A stretch of 64,000 bases of DNA, taken from assembly GCF_900102525.1 (NCBI RefSeq), contig NZ_FNBZ01000001.1, forward strand, positions 992,001-1,056,000, given 5' to 3'. This stretch comes from Allobosea robiniae (GTDB lineage: Bacteria; Pseudomonadota; Alphaproteobacteria; Rhizobiales; Beijerinckiaceae). The notes beneath the pieces were generated by a model. The model was not told where the DNA came from. It did not search any database and was given only the letters and a program-made list of their open reading frames with translations. Each line of letters opens with the position of its first letter. The first letter of the stretch is position 1. Shown here one piece after another: positions 54,662 through 62,678 of the stretch. Both the position numbers and the translations under genes were made by a program.

Positions 54662-56125
54662 TCAATCGTGGGCGGCAGCCCCGCCCTGCTGCCGCATGGC
54701 GGCCATCGCCTGCCCAAGCTCCTCGATCACGCGCGGATCGCGCGACTGGGCGACGTTGAAACGCATGAAGTTGCCGGCCATCTGGGCGACGCTGAAGACA
54801 TTGCCCGGCGCCAGCACGACGCCCTGCATCACGGCAAGGCGGGCAAGCTCGGCGGAATCCACGTCCTCCGGCAAACGGCACCAGAGATAGAAGCCGCCGC
54901 GTGGCATCAGCCAGGGCCGAATCCCGAGCGGCTCCAGGCGGGCTGCAACCTCGCGCCGCGCCTGAGCCAGGCGCCTGTGCAGCTCCTCCATATGCTTGCG
55001 GTAGCTGCCACCGGCGAGGACACCCGCCAGCAGCTCCGTCGAGACCGGGCCGGGGCCTCCGAAACTGGTCGCGACCTGCAGATCGACGAGCCCGTCGATC
55101 CAATCCGCCCGCGCGGCGATATAGCCGCAGCGGACCGCGGCCGAGAGCGTCTTCGAAAAGCTGCCGATCCGGATGACGCGCTCCAGCCCGTCGAGCGCAG
55201 CCAGCCGTGCCGATGGTTCCGGTTCGAAATCGGCGAAGATGTCGTCCTCGACGATGATCATGTCGTTGGCTGTGGCAGCGCTCAGCACGCGATAGGCGGC
55301 CTGCGGCGACAGGCTGGCGCCAGTCGGATTGTGCAGGCCGGAATTGGTCAGGTAGAGGCGCGGGCGTTCGGCCGCGACGACCGCCTCAAACGCCGCAATA
55401 TCCGGCCCCGACGGGGTATAGGGCACGCTCAGGATCCGCACCTGATGCGCCCGCAGCAGCGCCTGGAAGTTGAAATAGCAGGGGTCGTCGACGAGGACCG
55501 CATCGCCCGGCCGCAGCAGGAAGCGGCAGATCAGGTCGAGCGCCTGCGTGCCGGAGCCGGTCAGCGTCAGCTGCTCGGCCGAGACCGCAAGCCCGGCCTC
55601 GGCGAAGCGCCCGAGCAGGAGCCGGCGCAGGACGGAGGCGCCGCGCGTGCCGCCGTAGTCGGTGAGGATGGCGCCATCGGCCCGCGCCAAAGCCCGGAAG
55701 CCGCGGCGCAGAGCCTCATCCGGCATCCAGTCGGCCGGCAGCCAGCCGCAGCCCGGCTTCAACGCACCCGGTTCGGCATCAAGCGACTGGCGCGAGACCC
55801 AGAACGGATCGACCACAAGCTCCTGCGGCGAGGCGGCCTGCGTCAGCGCCAGGGGCGGCAGGCCGCCGCCTGTCACATAGAAACCGGAACCCTGCCTTGC
55901 GCGGATCAGGCCTTCCGCCGCGAGGCGATCATAGGCCTCGACGACGGTGGAGGGTGAAACCTTCATCGTCGCGGCAAAGCGCCGGATCGAGGGCAAGCGG
56001 TCGCCCGGCGCCAGAGTCCGTGCAGCCAGCCGGCTCCGGATCGCCGCCATCACGACTGCCGTGCGAGTCGCCCCGTCTTCGTCCTTGCTGATTGTATGGC
56101 CATCCATAGCCATACAGTTTGCCAT
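54662..56125 (-). CDS. MocR-family regulator (GntR domain fused to aminotransferase-like domain)
   Basis: A 487-residue PLP-binding transcription factor. The N-terminal winged helix (residues 20-80: RLPSIRRFAATMKVSPSTVVEAYDRLAAEGLI region) joins a class-I aminotransferase fold; Lys325 (GSFSKTLSA) is the likely PLP lysine. MocR proteins use PLP or amino compounds as effectors and usually regulate the neighbouring gene, here a divergent EamA exporter. The start could be any of three ATGs (56125, 56113, 56107); they overlap an inverted repeat and lack a clear ribosome-binding site. Confidence 0.88.
   Translation of the reverse strand: MANCMAMDGHTISKDEDGATRTAVVMAAIRSRLAARTLAPGDRLPSIRRFAATMKVSPSTVVEAYDRLAAEGLIRARQGSGFYVTGGGLPPLALTQAASPQELVVDPFWVSRQSLDAEPGALKPGCGWLPADWMPDEALRRGFRALARADGAILTDYGGTRGASVLRRLLLGRFAEAGLAVSAEQLTLTGSGTQALDLICRFLLRPGDAVLVDDPCYFNFQALLRAHQVRILSVPYTPSGPDIAAFEAVVAAERPRLYLTNSGLHNPTGASLSPQAAYRVLSAATANDMIIVEDDIFADFEPEPSARLAALDGLERVIRIGSFSKTLSAAVRCGYIAARADWIDGLVDLQVATSFGGPGPVSTELLAGVLAGGSYRKHMEELHRRLAQARREVAARLEPLGIRPWLMPRGGFYLWCRLPEDVDSAELARLAVMQGVVLAPGNVFSVAQMAGNFMRFNVAQSRDPRVIEELGQAMAAMRQQGGAAAHD
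56093..56116. promoter_or_regulatory. Inverted repeat between the mocR gene and the EamA exporter
   Basis: TGTATGGC (56093-56100) and GCCATACA (56109-56116) are perfect 8-base arms with an 8-base spacer. They lie at the very start of the MocR-type reading frame and in the divergent promoter, suitable for autoregulation or for control of the exporter gene. Confidence 0.45.
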
Positions 56126-56205
56126 GAATGTATCGGTCTGTCGCTGGTGCTCTGGAGGGCGGACGCATAGAGCACGGCTTCCGGCACAGCAGCAGAGCGG
56201 ATCAG

Positions 56206-57072
56206 ATGTTCAGGGATTGGGGTGGCAAGGGTTGGGGCAGCGGGCTCATCGGCGTGGTGATCTTCAGCGGTTCGCTGCCGGCGACGCGCGTCGCGGTGGC
56301 GGGCTTCTCGCCGCTGTTCCTGACCGGAGCCCGCGCCGCGATCGCGGCCCTGCTGGGCGCGATCTGCCTGATGCTTTTGCGCCAGAAATGGCCTAGCCGC
56401 GCGGATATCCGCCCGCTCGCGATCGTCGCGCTCGGCGTCGTCCTTGGCTTTCCGCTGCTGACGGCACTCGCCCTGCAGCATATCCCCTCGGCGCGCTCGA
56501 TCGTCTTCATCGGCCTGCTGCCGCTCGCGACCGCGCTGTTCGGCGTGCTGCGCGGCGGCGAGCGGCCGAAGCCGGTATTCTGGCTGTTCTCGGGGATCGG
56601 CAGCGCGACCGTCGCAGGCTTCGCACTTGCCAACAGCGACAGCGGCTCGCTGGCGGGCGATCTGCTGATGATCGGCGCCGTCCTGCTCTGCGGGCTTGGC
56701 TATGCCGAAGGCGCGACGCTCTCGCGCCGTCTGGGCGGCTGGCAGGTGATCTCCTGGGCGCTGCTGCTGTCGCTACCGGCGATGGCCGTGCTCGCCCTGC
56801 TGTTCTGGCCGTCGAGCTGGCAAGGCATCGGCACGCCGGCCTGGATCGGCCTTGCTTACGTCTCGGTCTTCAGCATGCTCGTCGGCTTCGTCTTCTGGTA
56901 TCGCGGCCTCGCGCTCGGCGGCATCGCCAGCGTCGGCCAGCTCCAGCTCTTGCAGCCGTTCTTCGGGCTGATGCTCGCAGGTTGGCTGCTCGGCGAGCCG
57001 ATCGCCTGGACGATGATCGCCGCGACCGCCGTGGTCGTGCTCTGCGTTGCCGGGGCGAAGCGCTTCGCCTGA
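56206..57072 (+). CDS. EamA/DMT-superfamily transporter
   Basis: A 288-residue inner-membrane protein with about ten helices and the internal duplication of drug/metabolite transporters. MFRDWGGKGWGSGLIGVVIFSG opens it, and the second half repeats the pattern (VISWALLLSLPAMAVLALLF, SVGQLQLLQPFFGLMLAGWLL). EamA proteins export amino acids or related metabolites. Divergence from a MocR regulator supports amine or amino-acid efflux. The ATG at 56206 is chosen by family N-terminus; its ribosome-binding site is weak. Confidence 0.88.
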   Translation: MFRDWGGKGWGSGLIGVVIFSGSLPATRVAVAGFSPLFLTGARAAIAALLGAICLMLLRQKWPSRADIRPLAIVALGVVLGFPLLTALALQHIPSARSIVFIGLLPLATALFGVLRGGERPKPVFWLFSGIGSATVAGFALANSDSGSLAGDLLMIGAVLLCGLGYAEGATLSRRLGGWQVISWALLLSLPAMAVLALLFWPSSWQGIGTPAWIGLAYVSVFSMLVGFVFWYRGLALGGIASVGQLQLLQPFFGLMLAGWLLGEPIAWTMIAATAVVVLCVAGAKRFA

Positions 57073-57136
57073 GCCCGCCCCCAACTCTTGGAATTCCCGC
57101 CATCCAAGGCCATCTTGTGGCGATGGAGGTTGCGTG

Positions 57137-57400
57137 ATGGCAAGCGGATGGGCTCCGGACGGAGCGGTTCAGGACCAGATCGACGGCTCGATCACGGACG
57201 CAGTTCGCCTGGCGCGCTCGCGGCTGCCAAACGGCCCAGGCGAGATCTACTGCCAGGAATGCGGCGAGGAGATTCCCGAAGCGCGGCGCCTCGCCATGCC
57301 AGGCGCCCGGCTCTGCGTCTCCTGCCAGTCCGGGCAGGATCGTTCGGCGGCGCAATCCAGCTATAACCGGCGCGGCAGCAAGGACAGCCAATTGAAGTGA
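57137..57400 (+). CDS. DksA/TraR-family C4 zinc-finger protein
   Basis: An 87-residue protein resembling the short DksA-like YbiI/TraR group. The Cys4 zinc finger CQECGEEIPEARRLAMPGARLCVSCQ occupies residues about 39-64, after a helical N-terminal part. GGAGG lies seven bases before the ATG at 57137. Short members lack the coiled-coil of true DksA and may act on RNA polymerase or not at all. It is 64 bp after the EamA gene. Confidence 0.82.
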   Translation: MASGWAPDGAVQDQIDGSITDAVRLARSRLPNGPGEIYCQECGEEIPEARRLAMPGARLCVSCQSGQDRSAAQSSYNRRGSKDSQLK

Positions 57401-57499
57401 GTTCGGCTGTGGCGGCGCGCGCCGCATCGCTTCGGCTGCGTGCGGAGACGGGCATCCACCAGAAGCGATGGCGATGACGCGCTGCGATGTCGGGGAGAG

Positions 57500-57575
57500 T
57501 GGTGCCGCAAGAGGGATTCGAACCCCCGACCCCCTCATTACGAATGAGGTGCTCTACCAGCTGAGCTATTGCGGC
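57500..57575 (-). tRNA. tRNA-Thr (anticodon CGT)
   Basis: A 76-base cloverleaf on the minus strand including an encoded CCA end. The acceptor stem GCCGCAA pairs with TTGCGGC, the D-arm is AGCTCAGCTGGTAGAGC, the anticodon stem-loop has loop TTCGTAA with anticodon CGT (reads ACG, threonine), and the T-arm carries GGTTCGAATCC. This is not a mobile-element boundary as far as can be seen: no integrase or direct repeat of the 3' end was found nearby. Confidence 0.95.
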
Positions 57576-57666
57576 AACGGGTGGCGCTGTACCAGCAGGC
57601 GCCGGGCTTGGCAAGCCAATCTCGACGTCATGCACATCACCCTGACACGGCGCTGTGCGGCAGCCG

Positions 57667-58605
57667 TCAATCCTTACGCAGCTTCTCCGTCTCTGGCTTC
57701 TCCTGGCCGAGCGCGACGATGCCGCGGCGGATCGTGCGGGTACGGGTGAAGTGCTTGTGCAGCGTCTCGCCATCGCCATAGCGGATGGCGCGGGTCAGCA
57801 GCGCGAGGTCCTCGTTGAAGCGGCCGAGCATTTCCAGCACCGCTTCCTTGTTGTGCAGGAAGACGTCGCGCCACATCGTCGGGTCGGAAGCCGCGATGCG
57901 GGTGAAGTCGCGGAAGCCGCCGGCCGAGAACTTGATCACCTCGGACTGCGTCACCGCCTCCAGATCCTCGGCGGTGCCGACGATGTTGTAGGCGATCAGA
58001 TGCGGCAGGTGGCTGGTGACGGCCAGCACGAGGTCATGATGATGGGCGCTCATCACCTCGACCAGCGCGCCCATGCCTTCCCAGAACTGGCGGGTTTTCG
58101 CGATGGCCGCCGCGTCCGTACCCTCGGGCGGCGTCAGGATGCACCAGCGGTTGAGGAAGAGGCTCGGGAAGCCGGCATCGGGGCCGGAATTCTCAGTGCC
58201 CGCGACCGGATGGGCCGGTACGAAGGCGACGCCCTCGGGCAGATGCGGCGAGACGGCGTCGACGACCGAGCCCTTGACCGAGCCGACATCGGAGACGATC
58301 GCACCCTGCTTCAGCGAGGATGCGATCTCGGCCGCGACCGGCCCGCAGGCGCCGACCGGCACGCAGAAGATGATATGATCGGCATCGCGAGCCGCTTCCG
58401 CCGCCGTCTCCGCCACCATATGGCCGAGGCCAAGTTCGCGCGCCCGCTTGCGGACGGCCTCGTCGCGATCGGCCAGCACGATCGTGCCGGCGACGTTCAA
58501 TTCCTTCGCGGCGCGCGCGATCGAAGAGCCGATCAGCCCGATGCCGATGATGGCGAGGCGGGCGAAGACCGGCTCGGAGCGGCGCGGCGCGAAGCTTTCC
58601 GCCAT
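57667..58605 (-). CDS. Prephenate/arogenate dehydrogenase
   Basis: A 312-residue NAD(P)-dependent dehydrogenase of tyrosine synthesis. The Rossmann motif GIGLIGSSIARAA is near residue 22, then DVGSVKGSVVDAV, PAHPVAGTENSGPDAGF and HLPHLIAYNIVGTAEDLE are characteristic of cyclohexadienyl dehydrogenases. It starts five bases after the hisC stop. It is the last gene of the chorismate mutase-hisC-tyrA unit, so tyrosine synthesis from chorismate is encoded together; no ACT domain is evident. Substrate preference, prephenate or arogenate, cannot be told. Confidence 0.92.
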   Translation of the reverse strand: MAESFAPRRSEPVFARLAIIGIGLIGSSIARAAKELNVAGTIVLADRDEAVRKRARELGLGHMVAETAAEAARDADHIIFCVPVGACGPVAAEIASSLKQGAIVSDVGSVKGSVVDAVSPHLPEGVAFVPAHPVAGTENSGPDAGFPSLFLNRWCILTPPEGTDAAAIAKTRQFWEGMGALVEVMSAHHHDLVLAVTSHLPHLIAYNIVGTAEDLEAVTQSEVIKFSAGGFRDFTRIAASDPTMWRDVFLHNKEAVLEMLGRFNEDLALLTRAIRYGDGETLHKHFTRTRTIRRGIVALGQEKPETEKLRKD

Positions 58606-58610
58606 CTCGG

Positions 58611-59705
58611 TCACGCCTTGATGAAATCGGCGAGCGCGGCGACGACGAGGCGGTTGGCCTCCTCGGAGCCGATGGTCATGCGCAGCGCGTCCGGCAGGCC
58701 ATAGCCGCCGACCGCGCGCAGGATGAGGCCGCGCTGGGTCAGGAAGGCGTCGGCGTCCTTGGCGGTCTTGCCGGCCGTCTTCGTGAAATGGATCAGCACG
58801 AAATTGCCGACTGAAGGCGTGACGGTCAGGCCGAGCTTCTCCAGCTCTGCCGTCGTCCAGGCGAGCCATGTCTCGTTGTGTTCAAGGGCGGCGGAGACAT
58901 GCGCCTCGTCCGCGACAGCGGCGGCACCGGCCTCGATTGCGGCGCCGTTCACGTTGAACGGCCCGCGGATACGCTCGAGCGCGTCGATGATGTGTGCCGG
59001 CGCGTACATCCAGCCGATGCGCAGATTGGCGAGACCGTAGATCTTCGAGAAGGTGCGGGTCATCACGACATTCTCGCTCTCGGCGACGAGTTCGATGCCG
59101 GAGGCGTAGTCGTTGCGGCGGACATATTCGGCATAGGCCGCGTCGAGCACGAGCAGGACATGCGGCGGCAGGCCGGCCTGCAGGCGCTTGACCTCGTCGA
59201 AGGGCAGATAGGTGCCGGTCGGGTTGTTGGGGTTGGCGAGGAAGACGATCTTCGTCTTCGGCGTCACCGCCGCGAGGATGCCGTCGACATCGGCCGTATA
59301 GTTCTTCTCGGGCACGATGACCGGCTTGCCGCCCATCGCAAGGATGGCGATGCGGTAAACCAGGAAGCCGTACTGGCTGTAGATGCCCTCGTCGCCCGCG
59401 CCGAGATAGGCCTTGGTGACGAGCTCCAGCAGTTCATCCGAGCCGTTGCCGCAGATGATCCGCTGGGGGTCGAGGCCGTAGCGGCCGGCAATCGCCTGCT
59501 TGAGCTTGGTTGAGGTGCCGTCGGGATAGAGCTCCAGCTTGGCAGCGAGGCCCTCGAAGGCGGCGATCGCCTTCGGGCTCGGGCCGAGCGGGGTTTCGTT
59601 GGAGGAGAGCTTGTGCAGCTTCACGCCGGCGGGCGCGGCGGATTTGCCGGGGACATAGGCCTCGATATCGAGGACGCCGGGACGCGGGGTGGGACGGGTC
59701 GCCAT
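58611..59705 (-). CDS. hisC: Histidinol-phosphate aminotransferase (HisC family)
   Basis: A 364-residue PLP aminotransferase. The PLP lysine is Lys221 ([16 protein letters not shown]), and [29 protein letters not shown] are HisC hallmarks. In this family some members act on histidinol phosphate and others on phenylpyruvate/4-hydroxyphenylpyruvate. The location between chorismate mutase and prephenate dehydrogenase makes an aromatic aminotransferase role possible, though a histidine role cannot be excluded. It lies 33 bp after the chorismate mutase gene. Confidence 0.92.
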   Translation of the reverse strand: MATRPTPRPGVLDIEAYVPGKSAAPAGVKLHKLSSNETPLGPSPKAIAAFEGLAAKLELYPDGTSTKLKQAIAGRYGLDPQRIICGNGSDELLELVTKAYLGAGDEGIYSQYGFLVYRIAILAMGGKPVIVPEKNYTADVDGILAAVTPKTKIVFLANPNNPTGTYLPFDEVKRLQAGLPPHVLLVLDAAYAEYVRRNDYASGIELVAESENVVMTRTFSKIYGLANLRIGWMYAPAHIIDALERIRGPFNVNGAAIEAGAAAVADEAHVSAALEHNETWLAWTTAELEKLGLTVTPSVGNFVLIHFTKTAGKTAKDADAFLTQRGLILRAVGGYGLPDALRMTIGSEEANRLVVAALADFIKA

Positions 59706-59738
59706 GACGATTGACCTTGCAGCAGGAAGCCAGCCCGT

Positions 59739-60572
59739 TCAGCGGGCGGATTTGACGGAGAAGCGGGCGGCGTGGCTGCCGATCTCGGCGAAGTCGCTCA
59801 AGCCTGCCGGCACGAGGGCCTGGCGGATCGCCGCCTGATCGACCTCGCCGGACGCAGCGACGAGCAGCGACAGATGCGAGCCGTCGGCGGCCGAGGCCGA
59901 GACTTCGGCCAGATGCTCGGCGAGGCCATGTCGCAAGCTTTCAGACCAGCGCTCGACGCGAGCAGCATAGAGCACGATCTCGCGCACGGCGGCATCCGCC
60001 AATGGCTTGGCGATGCAATAGACCGGCGTTCCCGCGGGATGGTTCGGCCGCTCGACGAAGGGCAACCGCGCGATGATCTTCGGCGCATCCGCCCCGATCA
60101 GGTCGCTCCACCAGATGCCGGCGCTGGCGCCCTGGTCCATGCGGAAGATGCCGAGATCGCCCGCCGATTCAGCGACAGCGCGGATGACGGAGCGCGCATC
60201 CTCATGCGTGATGAACGGCACGGTGAAGCCGAAATGGAAGCGGGCGGAATCGCGCATCGCCGCATCGCCACCGGAGATGTCGGCATGAACGGAGTAGTTT
60301 GCCTGCACATAGGTGAAGGTCGCGATGATGATGCGCCAGACGCTCTCGACCGTGTCGAGCGGGAGCAGTCCCTTATGGCTGAGCGCGAGCCGCTTCATGA
60401 TGTCGGCCTCGCGGCCGGGACGGAAGGCGGAGCCGGAGGCCTGCGTCTTCTTGATCGAGATCAGCGTCTCGATGACCTGCGAGCGCTCCATCAGCAGCGC
60501 ATGCATCGCGCTGTCGATGCGATCGATTTCACCGCGGAGATCGGCGAGGGACGTAGGAGCGGCTTCGGTCAT
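59739..60572 (-). CDS. Chorismate mutase (AroQ-type domain, C-terminal extension)
   Basis: A 277-residue protein. The N-terminal about 90 residues form an all-helical AroQ chorismate mutase (SLADLRGEIDRIDSAMHALLMERSQVI). The longer C-terminal part (HFGFTVPFITHEDARSVIRAVA) is found in Rhizobiales homologues and may be a regulatory or degenerate domain; it is unlike a complete prephenate dehydratase. The enzyme turns chorismate into prephenate, the substrate of the downstream tyrA. First gene of the leftward aromatic unit; divergent from metX. Ribosome-binding site weak. Confidence 0.88.
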   Translation of the reverse strand: MTEAAPTSLADLRGEIDRIDSAMHALLMERSQVIETLISIKKTQASGSAFRPGREADIMKRLALSHKGLLPLDTVESVWRIIIATFTYVQANYSVHADISGGDAAMRDSARFHFGFTVPFITHEDARSVIRAVAESAGDLGIFRMDQGASAGIWWSDLIGADAPKIIARLPFVERPNHPAGTPVYCIAKPLADAAVREIVLYAARVERWSESLRHGLAEHLAEVSASAADGSHLSLLVAASGEVDQAAIRQALVPAGLSDFAEIGSHAARFSVKSAR

Positions 60573-60741
60573 GGCAACGCGCTTTCCGGCAAGGCCTCGC
60601 TCCTTAGCGCTCCCGCCGCGCCTTGGCAAAGCCGGCCACGCAGTCCCGCGTTGACAGAACCGCTTTGGCGCGGCATCGCTAGAGTTCGATTTTCCGAACG
60701 CCTGGACCGGCAAGACAAATCCTACTGCCGAAGCGGACGAC

Positions 60742-61911
60742 ATGAGCGACCTCTCCCCCAGCCTGGCCGATCCGCAGAAGGAGGCGAACGAGCCCTCCAG
60801 CCCGGTCGCGCGCTTCGGGCCCGACACACCGCTCTTGATGGATTGCGGGGTCGTGCTGGATCATTGGCAGATCGCCTACCAGACCTACGGCACGTTGAAT
60901 GCCGAGAAATCGAACGCGATCCTCGTCTGCCACGCCCTGACCGGCGACCAATATGTTGCGAGCCGCAACCCGATCACCGGCAAGGGCGGCTGGTGGACGG
61001 CGATGATCGGGCCGGGCAAACCGATCGATACCGACCGTTTCTTCGTGATCTGTGCCAACGTCATCGGCGGCTGCACCGGCACGACTGGACCGGCCTCAAC
61101 CGACCCGGCAACGGGCAAGCCCTGGGGCCTGTCCTTCCCGGTCGTCACCATCCGCGACATGGTGCGGGCGCAGGCCGCGCTCGTCGACTCGCTGGGCATC
61201 GAGACGCTGTTCTGTGTCGCCGGCGGCTCGATGGGCGGCATGCAGGTTCTGCAATGGGCGGCGAGCTATCCGAACCGTGTGTTCGCGGCACTGCCGCTCG
61301 CCACCGGCGCCAAGCATTCCGCCCAGAACATCGCCTTTCACGAGGTCGGCCGGCAGGCGGTGATGGCCGATCCCGAATGGCGGCGCGGGCGCTATCTCGA
61401 AGAGGGCACGCGCCCGGCCAAGGGGCTCTCGGTCGCACGGATGGGCGCGCATATCACCTATCTCTCGGAACAGGCGCTGCACCGCAAGTTCGGCCGCAAA
61501 TTGCAGGACCGGGAGGCGCCGACTTTCTCCTTCGACGCGGATTTCCAGGTCGAGAGCTATCTGCGCCATCAGGGGCTCAGCTTCGTCGAACGCTTCGACG
61601 CCAATTCCTATCTCTATGTGACGCGCGCGATGGATTATTTCGACCTCGCCGCCGACCATGACGGCGTGCTGGCACGGGCCTTCACGGGCACGAAGACGCG
61701 CTTCTGCGTGGCCTCCTTCACCTCGGACTGGCTGTTCCCGACGGCGGATTCGCGCGCGATCGTGCATGCGCTCAATGCGGCCGGCGCCTCGGTCTCCTTC
61801 GTCGAGCTGGAAAGCGACAAGGGGCACGACGCCTTTCTGCTGGAAGAGCCCAATCTCTTCGCCACGACGCGCGGCTTCATCGGCGCGGCGGCGCGGGCAC
61901 GCGGACTCTAG
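60742..61911 (+). CDS. metX: Homoserine O-acetyltransferase
   Basis: Transfers acetyl (or succinyl) to L-homoserine in methionine synthesis. A 389-residue alpha/beta hydrolase-fold protein; the nucleophile is Ser163 ([14 protein letters not shown]), and Asp and His lie in SDWLFPTAD and DKGHDAFL. It lies three bases before metW and is probably co-transcribed. A TTGACA 86-91 bases upstream may belong to its promoter, but a matching -10 is weak. No SAM-II riboswitch pattern was seen in the 169-bp leader region. Confidence 0.95.
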   Translation: MSDLSPSLADPQKEANEPSSPVARFGPDTPLLMDCGVVLDHWQIAYQTYGTLNAEKSNAILVCHALTGDQYVASRNPITGKGGWWTAMIGPGKPIDTDRFFVICANVIGGCTGTTGPASTDPATGKPWGLSFPVVTIRDMVRAQAALVDSLGIETLFCVAGGSMGGMQVLQWAASYPNRVFAALPLATGAKHSAQNIAFHEVGRQAVMADPEWRRGRYLEEGTRPAKGLSVARMGAHITYLSEQALHRKFGRKLQDREAPTFSFDADFQVESYLRHQGLSFVERFDANSYLYVTRAMDYFDLAADHDGVLARAFTGTKTRFCVASFTSDWLFPTADSRAIVHALNAAGASVSFVELESDKGHDAFLLEEPNLFATTRGFIGAAARARGL

Positions 61912-61914
61912 ACC

Positions 61915-62541
61915 ATGGCCTTCAGCGACACGAACCAGACCAACCGCATCGACCTCAAGCTCGTCGCCGAGATGGTGCAGTCCGGCACGCGCGTTCTCGA
62001 TGTCGGTTGCGGTGACGGCGCCCTGCTCGCGCTGCTCGCCGAAAGCCGGCAGGTCGATGCGCGCGGCATCGAATTATCGCGCGAGGGCGTGGCCGGTTGC
62101 GTGGCGCGCGGGCTTTCGGTGATCCAGGGCGACGCCGATACCGATCTCGGCGACTACCCGGACGACTCGTTCGACTATGTCATCCTCTCCCAGACGATCC
62201 AGGCGACGCGCAATCCGCGCCTCGTGCTGGAGCAGATGCTGCGCATCGGCCGGCACGCCATCGTCTCCTTCCCGAATTTCGGGCATTGGCGGATGCGCAG
62301 CCAAGTGTTCTTCCAGGGGCGGATGCCGGTGACCGACTCCCTGCCCTATGCCTGGTGGGACACGCCCAACATCCATTTCTGCACGATCCGCGACTTCGTC
62401 ACGCTCTGCGACCAGATCGGCGCCAAGAAGGAGCGCGCCGTCGCGCTCGACGCCGCCGGCGGCAAGGTCGGCGTCAACGCGCCCTGGTGGTTCTGGAACC
62501 TGTTCGGCGCACAGGCCGTGTTCCTGCTGAAGCGGGGCTGA
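61915..62541 (+). CDS. metW: Methionine biosynthesis protein MetW (methyltransferase-like)
   Basis: A 208-residue protein with the AdoMet-binding motif VLDVGCGDGALLALLA near residue 28. It pairs with MetX across proteobacteria and is thought to be needed for, or to activate, MetX-dependent homoserine acylation; direct methyltransfer is not proven. Other conserved segments: GIELSREGVAGCVARGLSVI and SFPNFGHWRMR. It starts three bases after metX. The stop is followed by a palindromic repeat and the clpB terminator. Confidence 0.94.
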   Translation: MAFSDTNQTNRIDLKLVAEMVQSGTRVLDVGCGDGALLALLAESRQVDARGIELSREGVAGCVARGLSVIQGDADTDLGDYPDDSFDYVILSQTIQATRNPRLVLEQMLRIGRHAIVSFPNFGHWRMRSQVFFQGRMPVTDSLPYAWWDTPNIHFCTIRDFVTLCDQIGAKKERAVALDAAGGKVGVNAPWWFWNLFGAQAVFLLKRG

Positions 62542-62576
62542 AGGGCGCAGCCGTCATGCTCGCCCCTGTGGCGAAC

Positions 62577-62640
62577 ATCCACGTCTTGAACATCGCATTG
62601 CCCGCAGGAAGACGTGGATGGTCGGGACAAGCCCGACCAT
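62577..62640. repeat. Nested palindromic repeat after metW
   Basis: ATCCACGTCTT (62577-62587) and AAGACGTGGAT (62609-62619) form one pair. ATGGTCGGG (62618-62626) and CCCGACCAT (62632-62640) with loop ACAAG form another, followed by GACG. The second hairpin has the same layout as the repeat at 28613. It lies between the convergent metW and clpB genes. Confidence 0.7.
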
Positions 62641-62643
62641 GAC

Positions 62644-62671
62644 GAAAGAGCGCCGCCCGAAGGCGACGCTC
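62644..62671 (-). terminator. Terminator of clpB
   Basis: GAGCGTCGCC, then the stable loop TTCG, then GGCGGCGCTC on the minus strand (one G-T pair), followed by TTTCGTC. It begins eight bases after the clpB stop codon. Confidence 0.75.
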
Positions 62672-62678
62672 CACCAGA

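Noticed and set aside
57500..57575. tRNA-Thr as an integration site of a genomic island
   Set aside because: No integrase, no repeat of the tRNA 3' end and no compositional change were seen on either side; the flanks are housekeeping genes.
60573..60741. SAM-II riboswitch upstream of metX
   Set aside because: metX in alphaproteobacteria is often preceded by one, but the conserved pseudoknot pattern was not found in the 169-bp region.
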